Shown: positions 9,263-18,465 of the stretch, piece after piece
Numbering within the stretch: the first letter of the stretch is position 1
Layout: each line of letters starts with the position of its first letter
Assembly (NCBI RefSeq): GCF_014195505.1
Contig: NZ_JACIBV010000001.1
Span: 558,001 to 622,000, forward strand
DNA length: 64,000 nucleotides
Reading direction: 5' to 3'
Source of the DNA: Nonomuraea dietziae
Lineage (GTDB): Bacteria; Actinomycetota; Actinomycetes; Streptosporangiales; Streptosporangiaceae
Position numbers and translations under genes: made by a program
Notes under the pieces: model-generated
Database searches by the model: none
Told to the model about the DNA's origin: nothing
Seen by the model: only the letters and a program-made list of their open reading frames with translations

Positions 9263-10195
9263 TCAGCCCTTGATCGCGCCCTCCGCTACGCCGCGGAAGA
9301 AGAACCGCTGCAGCGAGGCGAAGAGGATCACGATGGGCAGGAAGGAGATCATTGTCCCGGCCGCGATGAGGCGGGGATTGGCGGTGAAGGTTCCGTTGAG
9401 GTACTGCAGGCCAACGGTGAGCGTGAAGTTCTTCGGGTCGTTGAGCACGATGAGCGGCCACAGGAAATCGTCCCAGGCCCCGATGAAGGCGAAGATCGTG
9501 ATGACGCTGAGCATCCCGCGCACGTTCGGCAGGCCGAGGTGCACCAGCCGTTGCCAGGGCGTCGCCCCGTCGATGACCGCCGCCTCGTCCATCTCCTTGG
9601 GGATGGCCTGGAACGCCGTGCGCATCAGCAGCACGTTCAGCATCCCGATCGTGCCGGGCAGTGCCACGCCCAGCAGGGTGTCGGCCAGGCCCATGCCCCG
9701 GACGGTGAGGTACTGGGAGATGATCGTCACCTCGCCCGGCAGCACGAGCGTGGACAGGAACAACGCCAGGAGCAGCTTCGCGCCCCGGAACTCCAGCCGG
9801 GCCAGCGCGAACCCCGCCAGCGTCGCGCCGATCGCGTTGCCGCACACGACGATGACCGCCACGATCAACGAGTTGAGCGCGTACGTCCAGACGGGGATCG
9901 TCGCCGCGACCTTCGCGTAGTTCTCCAGCGTCGGCTGGAGCGGGATGAAGCTCGGCGTCTGCGCGAAGACGTCCTCGTACGGCCCTTTGAGCGAGGTGGA
10001 CACCTGCCACAGGAACGGCAGGACCGTGATCGCCAGCACGACCAGCAGCAGCGTGTACCGCAGCACCAGCTCGCCGGGCCCCGGAGCGCCGAAACCGCCC
10101 CGGCCCCGCCGTACCCGGCCCGCGTGCCGCCCCGACGACGATCGAAGGGCGGGTACGACGTGGCCGGTCGTCTCGCGCGTCTTCATGTCCGCCAT
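9263..10195 (-). CDS. Carbohydrate ABC importer permease (MalG/UgpE type)
   Basis: 310 residues, six predicted TM helices after a polar, Arg-rich N-terminus of about 45 residues. The conserved cytoplasmic EAA loop reads KEMDEAAVIDGATPWQRLVHLGLPN, shown here as EMDEAAVIDGATPWQRL then the conserved LP; this is the ATPase docking site of CUT1 importers. One base separates it from the upstream permease stop, so the two are co-translated. It imports oligosaccharide released by the GH85 enzyme, by context. No ATPase gene lies in the operon; actinomycetes usually power such importers with a shared MsiK-type ATPase encoded elsewhere. Confidence 0.95.
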   Translation of the reverse strand: MADMKTRETTGHVVPALRSSSGRHAGRVRRGRGGFGAPGPGELVLRYTLLLVVLAITVLPFLWQVSTSLKGPYEDVFAQTPSFIPLQPTLENYAKVAATIPVWTYALNSLIVAVIVVCGNAIGATLAGFALARLEFRGAKLLLALFLSTLVLPGEVTIISQYLTVRGMGLADTLLGVALPGTIGMLNVLLMRTAFQAIPKEMDEAAVIDGATPWQRLVHLGLPNVRGMLSVITIFAFIGAWDDFLWPLIVLNDPKNFTLTVGLQYLNGTFTANPRLIAAGTMISFLPIVILFASLQRFFFRGVAEGAIKG

Positions 10196-10196
10196 G

Positions 10197-11096
10197 TCAG
10201 GCCGCCTTCCTGGAGAGCCGCGCCAGCAGGAGCATCGGACCGATCGTGATGACGAAGAGGAGGATGCTCAGCGCGGAGGCGTAACCGAAGTGGCCGTAGA
10301 AACCGCGACTGTAGAGCTGGATCAGCATCACGAGCGACATCGCCCGCCCGCCTGGCCCGCCCGTGCCGTTCGACAACACGAACAGTTCGGAGAACACCCG
10401 CAACGCCGAGACCGCCACCAGCACCGAGACCAGCAGCATCGTGTTGCGCACGCCCGGGACCGTCACGCTCCAGAAGCGGCGCACCGGCCCGGCCCCGTCC
10501 ACGGCCGCGGCCTCGTGCAGCTCACGTCGTACGTTCCCGAGCGCCGACAGGTAGATGATCATGTAGTAGCCCAGGCCCTTCCACACCGTCAGCGTGATGG
10601 CGCTGAACACCAGCAGCCAGCGGTCGGTCAGGAACGGCAGCGGCCCCTGGAGCACCCCCATCTCCTGCGCGAGCCCGTTGATCACGCCCCGGTCGCTCAG
10701 GAGCCAGCTCCAGATGAGGGCGACCACGACCGCCGAGGCGACGACGGGGGTGTAGAAGGCGGTGCGGAAGAACGTGATTCCCGGGATCTTCTTCTCGACC
10801 AGCACTGCCAGCAGCAGCGGCAGGAAGGTGAGCACCGGCAGGCAGACCGCCATGAACACGATGCTGTTGAGCAGCGCGTCGACGAGCTGGGTGTCGTCGA
10901 GCATGCGCCCGAAGTTGTCCAGGCCGGTGAAGTGCCCGCCGCTCAGCGGCTTCGCGTTCGTGAACGCCAGGACCAGCGTGTTCAGCGAGGGCCAGACGTT
11001 GAAGACGAACAGCCACAGCGCGGCGGGCGCCACCAGCAGCCAGGGGATGATCCGGCGGCGGAGGGCGCTCTGCGCGGGGAGCAGGGGAGTGGTCAC
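10197..11096 (-). CDS. Carbohydrate ABC importer permease (MalF/UgpA type)
   Basis: About 299 residues, six TM helices with the extended first periplasmic loop of MalF-type subunits and the EAA loop RRELHEAAAVDGAGPVRRFW (about residues 190-210). I choose the GTG at 11096 because it overlaps the TGA of the binding-protein gene (GTGA). An in-frame ATG at 11117 inside that gene is an alternative and adds seven residues. It pairs with the MalG-type permease downstream to form the membrane channel. Confidence 0.93.
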   Translation of the reverse strand: MTTPLLPAQSALRRRIIPWLLVAPAALWLFVFNVWPSLNTLVLAFTNAKPLSGGHFTGLDNFGRMLDDTQLVDALLNSIVFMAVCLPVLTFLPLLLAVLVEKKIPGITFFRTAFYTPVVASAVVVALIWSWLLSDRGVINGLAQEMGVLQGPLPFLTDRWLLVFSAITLTVWKGLGYYMIIYLSALGNVRRELHEAAAVDGAGPVRRFWSVTVPGVRNTMLLVSVLVAVSALRVFSELFVLSNGTGGPGGRAMSLVMLIQLYSRGFYGHFGYASALSILLFVITIGPMLLLARLSRKAA

Positions 11097-12373
11097 TGGT
11101 TGAGCAGCTCGTTGCATTTGGCGACCGCGGCGTCCAGCGCCTCCTTCGAGGAGACCTCGCCGGTGAGCGCCAGAGCGATCTGCTGCCGAATGAACTTGCT
11201 CATCGCCTCGGTGACCTCGAAGGGCTGGAGCACCTTCGCCGTGGCGAGAGACTTGAACGCGATGACCTTGGCGTCGCCGCCGTTGGTGCCGTCGCTCTTG
11301 GTGAAGAACGGGTCGTTGGCCGAGGCCTTGGTGCTCGGGAAGACGCTGACCTCGTGCGCGAACGCCGCCTGGTTCTCCGGGCTGGTCACCCAGCGCGCCA
11401 GCGCGATCGCCGCGGCCGGGTTCTTCGACTTCTTCGAGACCGACAGGCCCTGGACGTACAGCGGCGGGATGCCCATGGCGACCGACGGCACGACCTTGGG
11501 TGCGAGCGAGGGGTTGTCGGTCTTGACGGCGATGATGTGGTTGGCGCCGGCCGTCGTCCAGGCCACGGTGCCCTCGTTGAACAGCTTGGCGTTGCCTGCG
11601 TAGGTGTCGGTGAGCACGTCCCGCGGCAGCAGGCCCTCCTTGTAGGCGGCGCGGTACTTGTCGATCACCGCGGCGGCCTCGGGGGTGTTGAAGACGAAGC
11701 TCTTGCCGTCATCGGAAAGAATTTTCACGCCCGCCTGGGTGAGGTCGCCCAGTTCGGGACGGCGGCTCATCAGGTAGGCCTTGCCGCCGGACTTCTGCTT
11801 GAAGATCCGAGCCTGCTCGACCAGCTCGTCGAAGGTCGCCGGCGGCTTGGCCGGGTCCAGCCCGTTCTTCTTCATCAGCTCGGAGTTCCAGTAGTTGACG
11901 TCCGTGTTGAGGTACCACGGGTAGCCGAACGTCCCGGAGAACCCGCGGAACTTGTACGCGTCGAGGCCACCGGCGACGTACTCTTCGGCGAGCTTGGGGT
12001 CGACCTGGGCGACGTCGAGCAGCATGTCCTGCATGACCAGCGGCCGGGCGAAGTCCGGCGGCAGGTTGGTCACGTCCGGCAGGGTGCCCGAGGCGGCCTG
12101 GTTGAGCACCTTCTCCGAGTAGGCGTCCGGCGGCTGGTCGATCCATTCGACCTTCGTGCCCGGGTACTTCTTCTCGAAGGCGCCGATGACGCCCTCCATG
12201 TACGTCGTGAACTTGGGCTTCAGGGCCCAGGTCTGTAGCGTGACCGTGCCCTTCACCTCGCCCGTGGCCGCCGCGGTCGAGGCGGGGGCAGCCTGCGGGT
12301 CGGCCCCGCCCAGCCCGCAGCCCGAGACGACCATGACGGCTGCCACCGCCAGTCCCGTCCAGTACCTACGCAT
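11093..12373 (-). CDS. Extracellular sugar-binding lipoprotein of ABC importer
   Basis: 426 residues, family 1 extracellular solute-binding protein. The N-terminus has an Arg-rich start, a hydrophobic core and a lipobox ending VVSGC (Cys near 19), so the mature protein is lipid-anchored outside the membrane. The binding domain includes LPDVTNLPPDFARPL and FGYPWYLNTDVNYWNSELMK, with the domain order of maltose/oligosaccharide binders. First gene of the importer-mannosidase operon, divergent from the LacI gene. A LacI-type operator lies just upstream of its start. Likely ligand: high-mannose oligosaccharide, inferred from neighbouring glycosidases. Confidence 0.93.
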   Translation of the reverse strand: MRRYWTGLAVAAVMVVSGCGLGGADPQAAPASTAAATGEVKGTVTLQTWALKPKFTTYMEGVIGAFEKKYPGTKVEWIDQPPDAYSEKVLNQAASGTLPDVTNLPPDFARPLVMQDMLLDVAQVDPKLAEEYVAGGLDAYKFRGFSGTFGYPWYLNTDVNYWNSELMKKNGLDPAKPPATFDELVEQARIFKQKSGGKAYLMSRRPELGDLTQAGVKILSDDGKSFVFNTPEAAAVIDKYRAAYKEGLLPRDVLTDTYAGNAKLFNEGTVAWTTAGANHIIAVKTDNPSLAPKVVPSVAMGIPPLYVQGLSVSKKSKNPAAAIALARWVTSPENQAAFAHEVSVFPSTKASANDPFFTKSDGTNGGDAKVIAFKSLATAKVLQPFEVTEAMSKFIRQQIALALTGEVSSKEALDAAVAKCNELLNQ

Positions 12374-12390
12374 GGCGCTCTCCTTGCGTG

Positions 12391-12404
12391 CTAAATCGCT
12401 CTAG
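12391..12404. promoter_or_regulatory. LacI-family operator (importer operon)
   Basis: CTAAATCGCTCTAG, a dyad centred on CG, 18 bp upstream of the binding-protein start codon. It matches the second site at 13500 in 12 of 14 positions and the common actinobacterial LacI pattern of T/A-rich arms around a central CG. Confidence 0.7.
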
Positions 12405-12471
12405 TTGCCGGACTATTCCCCCGGCTAGACTCGCGTGTCAATAGCTGAGACGAACTCGTGAAGGAGCAGCA

Positions 12472-13503
12472 GTGCGCCGACCGACGATCACCGACATCGC
12501 GCAGCGGGTCGGGGTTTCGAAGGGCGCGGTGTCCTTCGCGCTCAACGGCCGCCCGGGGGTCGGCGAGGCCACCCGCGCACGAATCCTGCAGGTCGCGAAG
12601 GAGATGAACTGGCGCCCGCACAGCGCCGCCCGGGCCCTCGGCGGGGCCCGCGCGGAGGCCGTGGGCCTGGTCATCGCCCGGCCCGCCAGCACCCTCGGCG
12701 TGGAGCCGTTCTTCGCCCAGTTGCTGTCCGGGCTGCAGGCGGGGCTGTCGGCGCAGTCAGTGGCGCTGCACCTGCTGATCGTCGAGGACGTCGAGGCCGA
12801 GATGGAGGTCTACCGCGAGTGGGCCTCCGCGCACCGGGTGGACGGGTTCGTCATGGTGGACCTCAAGGTCCGCGACCCGCGCATCGAGGTGCTGGAGGAG
12901 GCGGGGACGCCCGCGGTGGTCCTGGGCGGTCCCGGCAGGCACGGGAGCCTGTCCAGCGTGTGGGCCGACGACCGCGGGGCGATGCTGTCGGTCGTGGACT
13001 ACCTGGCCGCGCTCGGCCACCGCAGGATCGCCCACGTCGCGGGCCTCCCGGCGTTCCGGCACACCCAGCGGCGCATGCGCGCGCTGCACGACCGCGCCGG
13101 CCGGCTTGACCTGGAGGAGGCCGTGTCGGTGCCCACCGACTTCAGCGACTCCGAAGGCGCGGCAGCGACCAGGGCGCTGCTGTCCCGCCCCCGCCGGCCG
13201 ACGGCCATCGTCTACGACAGCGACGTGATGGCGCTGGCCGGGCTGGGTGTGGCGGGCGAGATGGGGGTGAAGGTGCCGGACGAGCTGTCCATCGTGGCCT
13301 TCGACGACTCGGTGCTGACCAGGATCGCGCACCCCGCGATCAGCGCGCTCTCCCGCGACACCTTCGCCTTCGGCAAGCAGCTCGCCGAGGTGATGCTGGA
13401 GATCATCGCAGAGCCCGGGCTGCGCAGGGACGTCAAAACGGCGACCCCCCGGCTGGTGGTCCGGGAGAGCACGGCGCCGCCCGGGGCTTGGCAGGAGAAC
13501 TAA
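12472..13503 (+). CDS. LacI-family transcriptional regulator
   Basis: 343 residues, standard LacI length. The N-terminal headpiece reads TITDIAQRVGVSKGAVSFAL then NGRPGVGEATRARIL, including the hinge that inserts into the operator minor groove. The periplasmic-binding-protein-like effector domain fills residues about 65-335. It is divergent from the importer operon and is followed by the GH5 and GH85 genes. Identical-style operators precede both flanking units, one overlapping this gene's own stop codon. It should repress the glycan locus until a mannose-containing oligosaccharide binds. GTG start at 12472 with a GGAG Shine-Dalgarno. Confidence 0.94.
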   Translation: MRRPTITDIAQRVGVSKGAVSFALNGRPGVGEATRARILQVAKEMNWRPHSAARALGGARAEAVGLVIARPASTLGVEPFFAQLLSGLQAGLSAQSVALHLLIVEDVEAEMEVYREWASAHRVDGFVMVDLKVRDPRIEVLEEAGTPAVVLGGPGRHGSLSSVWADDRGAMLSVVDYLAALGHRRIAHVAGLPAFRHTQRRMRALHDRAGRLDLEEAVSVPTDFSDSEGAAATRALLSRPRRPTAIVYDSDVMALAGLGVAGEMGVKVPDELSIVAFDDSVLTRIAHPAISALSRDTFAFGKQLAEVMLEIIAEPGLRRDVKTATPRLVVRESTAPPGAWQEN

Positions 13504-13513
13504 AACGCTTTAG
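13500..13513. promoter_or_regulatory. LacI-family operator (glycosidase genes)
   Basis: CTAAAACGCTTTAG, matching its reverse complement at 12 of 14 positions. It overlaps the lacI stop codon and lies 36 bp upstream of the GH5 start at 13550. It implies that the GH5-GH85 pair has its own repressed promoter rather than depending only on read-through from lacI. Confidence 0.75.
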
Positions 13514-13549
13514 GCTCCGCCGGGAGATCGTTCGACCCCCGGAGGACGC

Positions 13550-14770
13550 GTGCCCCTGTCCGACCCCATCCGCTACGGCGCCAACTACGTGCCCTCGGCC
13601 GGCTGGTTCCACAGCTGGCTCGACCTCTCGCTCGACGCCGTCCGCCGCGACTTCGAGGACCTGGCTTCGATCGGCCTGGACCACGTGCGAGTGTTTCCGA
13701 TCTGGCCGTGGATCCAGCCGAACCGGGCGATGATCCGGCAGCGTGGCGTGGATGACCTGCTGGCGCTGATCGACGTCGCCGCCGAGTTCGACCTGTCCGT
13801 CGCCGTGGACCTGCTTCAGGGGCACCTGTCCAGCTTCGACTTCCTTCCTTCGTGGGTCCTCACCTGGCACCGGCGCAGCCTCTTCACCGACCGTGACGTG
13901 CGTGACGGCATCGCCACGTACGCCGACCTGATCGCCCGCGCCGTCGCCACCCGCGACAACGTGTTCGCCGTCACGCTCGGCAACGAGGTCAACAACCTCT
14001 ATCCGAGCAACCCCACCACGCCCGAGGCGTCCACGGCCTGGGCCGCGGAGCTGGTCGATGTCGTGCGCTCCGCCGCGCCCGGTCTGCTCGCCCTCCACTC
14101 GCTGTACGACGCCACGTGGTACGACCCTGAGCACCCGTTCCATCCCGCCGACAACGTGGACCTCGGTGACCTGACCACGGTCCACTCCTGGGTGTTCAAC
14201 GGTGTCTCCGCGATAGACGGCCCGCTCGGCCCCGCCACCGTCGGCCACGCCGACTACCTCGTCGAACTGGCGGCGGCCACCTCGCTCGACCCGACCCGGC
14301 CCGTCTGGCTGCAGGAGATCGGCGCGCCCCTGCCCGACGTGCCCGAGGCACACGCCGCCGAGTTCGTCCGTCACACGCTCGACACGGTGACCGCCAACCC
14401 CGCGCTGTGGGGCGTCACCTGGTGGTGCTCGCACGACCTGGAACCTTCTCTGGCCGACTTCCCCGAGCGGGAGTACGACCTGGGCCTGTTCACCGTGGAC
14501 CACCGCCCCAAGCCGGCGGCCAAAGAGCTCGCGACGATCATCGGCGAGCGCCGCCGCCGTACCGAGGAAAGGCGCCCCGCCCTGCGGTGCGACGTGGACC
14601 TGCGGACCGAGCCCTGGCGCCGGGCCGAGGTCGCGCCCGGCAGCGCCTTCCACACCGAATGGGTCCGGCTGCGCCAGACCGGACCCGTGGCCATCGTCGC
14701 CGGCGACCGCGCCGCCGACCCTGGCCACCTCACGACTCGGGGAATCGACACCGTCCTCACTCAGGAATGA
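13550..14770 (+). CDS. GH5 glycosidase, probable N-glycan core beta-mannosidase
   Basis: 406 residues with a (beta/alpha)8 GH5 fold. It opens with YGANYVPSAGWFHSWLDLSL and HVRVFPIWPWIQPNR. The acid/base Glu is in LGNEVNNLYPSN (near residue 145) and the nucleophile Glu in WLQEIGAP (near 255). No signal peptide, so intracellular. The look and context fit GH5 subfamily 18, whose characterised Bifidobacterium member cleaves Man-beta-1,4-GlcNAc from N-glycan cores; subfamily assignment is my inference. It would finish the oligosaccharide after GH38 removes alpha-mannose. GTG start with GGAGG just upstream; 12 bp precede the next gene. Confidence 0.82.
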   Translation: MPLSDPIRYGANYVPSAGWFHSWLDLSLDAVRRDFEDLASIGLDHVRVFPIWPWIQPNRAMIRQRGVDDLLALIDVAAEFDLSVAVDLLQGHLSSFDFLPSWVLTWHRRSLFTDRDVRDGIATYADLIARAVATRDNVFAVTLGNEVNNLYPSNPTTPEASTAWAAELVDVVRSAAPGLLALHSLYDATWYDPEHPFHPADNVDLGDLTTVHSWVFNGVSAIDGPLGPATVGHADYLVELAAATSLDPTRPVWLQEIGAPLPDVPEAHAAEFVRHTLDTVTANPALWGVTWWCSHDLEPSLADFPEREYDLGLFTVDHRPKPAAKELATIIGERRRRTEERRPALRCDVDLRTEPWRRAEVAPGSAFHTEWVRLRQTGPVAIVAGDRAADPGHLTTRGIDTVLTQE

Positions 14771-14782
14771 GAGGGAGCCCAG

Positions 14783-17323
14783 ATGCGACGCCGCCTATTA
14801 CCCGCCCTGTGCGGAGTCCTGATCGCGACGGCCCTCGTCGCCCAGCCCGCCCTGGCCGACCCCACGGCCCGGTCCACCTCCAGGCCCCCCTCCTCACCCG
14901 CCGAGCCGTCCGTTGATCCGTCCCTCTCGGACGCCCCGACCGCCTCGCCCACCCCGGCGGGACAGGGCCGGTCGGGCCGCGCGGCGGTGCGGGCGGCGGG
15001 CGGCCAGCCCTACGCCTCCTACTGGCACCCGAACACGATCCTGAACTGGAACCCGGCGACGGACCCTGACGCGCGGTTCAACCGGTCGCGGGTGCCGCTG
15101 CGGCCCCGTGTCTCAGACCCCGCGCTCAAGGCCAACCCGAACGCCCGCGCTGGCGAGGGCAAGATCGCCTCGCTGGTGTCGTTCGGGCCGACCTCGAACA
15201 ACCCCTCGCAGGGCTCCCTCGACCCCAGCTACTACGCCTTCACCCACTGGCAGTACATCGACACCCTGGTCTTCTGGGGCGGTTCGGCGAGCGAGGGCCT
15301 CATCCTCGCCCCCAACGCGACGGTGATCGACGCCGCGCACCGCAACGGGGTCAAGGTCTACGGGACGGTGTTCTTCCCGCCCACGGCCTACGGCGGGCAG
15401 ATCCAATGGGTACGCGACTTCGTGCAGAAGTCCGGCTCGAACTACGCGGTCGCCGACAAGCTGGTGCAGGTGGCCCAGCACTACGGGTTCGACGGCTGGT
15501 TCATCAACCAGGAGACCGCGGGCGGCGACGCCGCCCTGGCGACCGAGATCCGCTCACTGATGAAGTACGCCAGGGCCAAGGGCCCAGTCGAGTTCATGTG
15601 GTACGACGCCATGACCGAGAACGGCTCGGTCACCTGGCAGGACGCGCTCACCACGGCGAACGACGCCTTCCTGAGCGACCCCGCCAGGGTGTCCGACTCG
15701 ATGTTCCTGGACTTCGGCTGGGGCGCGGGCAACCTGCGGTCGTCGCGCGACCTGGCCCGCTCCCTCGGCCGGGACGAGCACGAGCTGTACGCGGGCATCG
15801 ACACCGAGTCCAACGGATACAACACAGGGGTGAGCTGGGACGCGGTCTTCCCCGCCGGTCAGCCGCACGTCACCTCGCTGGGCATCTACCGGCCCGAGTG
15901 GACATGGAAGTCCTCCTCGAACCCGGCCGACTTCCGCACCCGCGACTCCCGGTACTGGGTGGGCGCGAACGCTGATCCGTCCAACACCGCGACCTCCTCC
16001 TCCTGGAAGGGCCTGGCGCACTACATCGCCGAGTCCACGGCCGTGACCTCGAAGCCGTTCGTCACCGGGTTCAACACCGGGCACGGCGACTTCTACAACG
16101 TCGGCGGGGCCCGCGTGCGCACCGGCGGCTGGAACAACCTGTCAGTGCAGGACGTGCCCCCCACCTATCAGTGGGTGGTGAACTCCACCGGGACCCGGCT
16201 CACGCCGTCCATCGACTACGGCGACGCCTACGAGGGCGGCTCCTCGCTGCGGCTCACCGGGAAGCTCGACGCGGCCAACACCGTGCGGCTCTACCAGGCG
16301 AAGCTTCCGGTGACGGCCGACACCAAGCTGTCCGTCGTGGTCAAGACACCCGCAGCGGGCCCGACCCGGCTGAAGGCCGCCATCGCGTTCACCGACCCGC
16401 CTGGCACCTTCACCACGGTCGACCTGGGGTCCACGAGCGGCACCGGCTGGGAGCGGAAGACGCTGGACCTGTCGGCGCACGCCGGCAAGACCATCGCCCA
16501 GCTCGGCCTGCGCGCCGAGGGCTCCGCCGCCTCGTACGACATCCGGGTCGGGCAACTGGCCGTGTACGACGGAGCCGTGGACGCGCCCGCCGCGCCCTCC
16601 GGCCTCCAGGTGCTCGGCGCGACCGACGTGTCCTCCTCCCGCAAGTCGCTCCGCCTGGCCTGGACCGCCGCCGGCTCCGGATCCGGCGGCCAGGTCCACC
16701 ACTACGACGTCTACCGCCGCAACGCCGACGGCTCCAGGACGTACCTGGGTGCGACCCCGAACGACGCGTACTTCGTGCCGCAGCTCGACCGGGCCGGCGC
16801 GGAGACCAGCACGACGATCGAGGTCGAGGCCGTCTCCACCGAGTACGGCCGGTCGGCCGCCGCGACCGCGACGGTCGCCTGGTCGGGTGAGCCGGGGGAG
16901 GAGAACCGCGCGCTCGGCCGTCCGGCGACCGCCTCAGGGCAGTGCGCCGCGGACGAGGGCCCGGCCAAGGCCGTGAACGGCAGCGTCACCGGCGGGAACT
17001 CCGACAAGTGGTGCACGCTCACCGCGGACAGGTGGCTGGAGGTGGACCTCGGCGAGGCCCGCTCCCTGACCCGGTTCGTGGTCCGGCACGCGCAGGCCGG
17101 CGGGGAGTCCGCGGCGTTCAACACCCGGGACTTCATGATCCAGGTGCGCTCCGCCGCCTCGGAGGAGTGGAAGACCGCGGTGACCGTCACCGGCAACACG
17201 GCGGCCGCCACCACCCACCCGGTCACCCTCACCACCCGCCACGTCAGGCTGTCCATCAGCAAACCGACCCAGAACACCGACTCCGCCGCCCGCATCTACG
17301 AGTTCGAGGCGTGGGGGAGGTAG
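14783..17323 (+). CDS. Secreted GH85 endo-beta-N-acetylglucosaminidase with F5/8 C domain
   Basis: 846 residues. A Sec signal peptide (MRRRLLPALC..., cleavage near ALA-DP, residue about 28) and a Ser/Pro/Thr linker precede the GH85 barrel at about 75-420. Motifs are YASYWHPNTILNWNP at its start and GFDGWFINQE, where Asn and Glu (near 240 and 242) are the substrate-assisted catalytic pair. A beta-sandwich/Fn3-like stretch follows, then a C-terminal F5/8 type C (CBM32-like) module at about 705-846. It cuts the GlcNAc-GlcNAc bond of N-glycans on glycoproteins outside the cell, feeding the ABC importer. It follows the GH5 gene by 12 bp, so same transcript. Confidence 0.93.
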   Translation: MRRRLLPALCGVLIATALVAQPALADPTARSTSRPPSSPAEPSVDPSLSDAPTASPTPAGQGRSGRAAVRAAGGQPYASYWHPNTILNWNPATDPDARFNRSRVPLRPRVSDPALKANPNARAGEGKIASLVSFGPTSNNPSQGSLDPSYYAFTHWQYIDTLVFWGGSASEGLILAPNATVIDAAHRNGVKVYGTVFFPPTAYGGQIQWVRDFVQKSGSNYAVADKLVQVAQHYGFDGWFINQETAGGDAALATEIRSLMKYARAKGPVEFMWYDAMTENGSVTWQDALTTANDAFLSDPARVSDSMFLDFGWGAGNLRSSRDLARSLGRDEHELYAGIDTESNGYNTGVSWDAVFPAGQPHVTSLGIYRPEWTWKSSSNPADFRTRDSRYWVGANADPSNTATSSSWKGLAHYIAESTAVTSKPFVTGFNTGHGDFYNVGGARVRTGGWNNLSVQDVPPTYQWVVNSTGTRLTPSIDYGDAYEGGSSLRLTGKLDAANTVRLYQAKLPVTADTKLSVVVKTPAAGPTRLKAAIAFTDPPGTFTTVDLGSTSGTGWERKTLDLSAHAGKTIAQLGLRAEGSAASYDIRVGQLAVYDGAVDAPAAPSGLQVLGATDVSSSRKSLRLAWTAAGSGSGGQVHHYDVYRRNADGSRTYLGATPNDAYFVPQLDRAGAETSTTIEVEAVSTEYGRSAAATATVAWSGEPGEENRALGRPATASGQCAADEGPAKAVNGSVTGGNSDKWCTLTADRWLEVDLGEARSLTRFVVRHAQAGGESAAFNTRDFMIQVRSAASEEWKTAVTVTGNTAAATTHPVTLTTRHVRLSISKPTQNTDSAARIYEFEAWGR

Positions 17324-17344
17324 CACGGTAACGCGCCCCACCAG

Positions 17345-17382
17345 GCCGGTCGCGCCGCAGGGTTCCCCGCGACGCGACCGGC
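17345..17382. terminator. Terminator after the GH85 gene
   Basis: Perfect 10-bp stem GCCGGTCGCG (17345-17354) with CGCGACCGGC (17373-17382) and an 18-nt loop, 22 bp after the GH85 stop. GC-rich, no T-tract. It ends the GH5-GH85 unit. Confidence 0.75.
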
Positions 17383-17508
17383 GGTGCCGGCAGAGAGGCC
17401 CCGTGTCAGTCACCATCGGCCTCTCGACGTCGGCGATGTCGCTCGATCGTCGGATCGAACTCGACCTCGGGCGCCGGCGCCCTCTTTGGCCTGCTTCAGT
17501 CGATCCGT

Positions 17509-18444
17509 TCAGCGCGGAATCACCCAACCCGGCGCCCAGGTTCCTGCGGCGTCGTGGCCGGCCGCTGTGGCGGCGAGGTGGGCGCGGAGGGTGGCCATCC
17601 CCGGGTGAGGGTTGTCGCGGCGCCACAGGAGCGCATGCGGGTAGACGGGCGTCGGGTCGGTCACCGGGATGCGGCGCAGTCCGTGGTCGGCGGGCCAGAC
17701 CAGGCGGGTCTGCTCGCCCATGAAAGTGGCCAGGGCAGGGGTGTCGGCGATGGTGTCGAGGAGCGCGTCGGAGCCGAAGTTGGGGCCCGTCGCCTCGATG
17801 GTGAGGCCGAACTCGGCGACGAGATCGTCGTAGTAGGCGGCCCACTCGGTACCGGGGACGATGCCGGGCATCCAGATCCGGTGCCCGGCGAGCTGAGCAA
17901 CGGTCAACGACCGGGCGCCCGCCAGCGCGTGGGCGGGCCCGGTGAGGAGCTGGAGCGCCTCGTCGAGCACCCGGACGGACTCGATGTCCTCGGGAAGGGG
18001 CCGACCGGGCACGGCGACGGCGCGGAAGGACGCGTCGATCGCACCGGACCGAATGGCGGCGACGGCCGTCTCGATGTCGAACAGCATCACCACGTCGAGC
18101 TCGATCTCGGGGTGCGCGCGGTGGAAGGCGCGCATCAGGCCCGAGGCCGCGCTGCGTGAGGCGATCACGTCGACGCGCAGCGGACGGCTGCCGGGGAGCA
18201 CGGACGCGACCGCGCGCTCGGCGACGCGCAGCAGCTCGCGCGCGTGGGGCAGGAACGCCTGCCCGTCGATGGTGAGCCGGGCCCCGCGCGCCGTGCGGGT
18301 GAACAGCCGCACGGCGAGGTCCTTCTCCAGCCCGGCGATGCGCTTGGAGACGGCCTGCTGGGTGATCGACAGATCTGCGGCGGCGTCCTGGAACTGGCCG
18401 GCGTCCACGACGGCGACGAACGTGCGCACAGCATCGAGATCCAC
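17509..18444 (-). CDS. LysR-family transcriptional regulator
   Basis: About 311 residues. The N-terminal winged helix (TFVAVVDAGQFQDAAADL, SITQQAVSKRIAGLEKDL) and a LysR substrate-binding domain from about 90 onward are complete. I choose the GTG at 18444 because LysR proteins begin a few residues before the first helix; longer frames upstream add an unlikely basic leader. It is divergent from an MFS transporter and isochorismatase-like gene, the probable targets. The intergenic region has ACAAC-N5-GTTGT, a LysR T-N11-A style box. A fragment of a close paralogue lies at 24185-24397. Confidence 0.9.
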   Translation of the reverse strand: MDLDAVRTFVAVVDAGQFQDAAADLSITQQAVSKRIAGLEKDLAVRLFTRTARGARLTIDGQAFLPHARELLRVAERAVASVLPGSRPLRVDVIASRSAASGLMRAFHRAHPEIELDVVMLFDIETAVAAIRSGAIDASFRAVAVPGRPLPEDIESVRVLDEALQLLTGPAHALAGARSLTVAQLAGHRIWMPGIVPGTEWAAYYDDLVAEFGLTIEATGPNFGSDALLDTIADTPALATFMGEQTRLVWPADHGLRRIPVTDPTPVYPHALLWRRDNPHPGMATLRAHLAATAAGHDAAGTWAPGWVIPR

Positions 18445-18465
18445 ACTGACTGACCTTAATGCACA

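Noticed and set aside
7124-10249. Very long open frame on the plus strand across the mannosidase and permease genes
   Set aside because: Composition is that of an antisense shadow; the minus strand has family motifs throughout.
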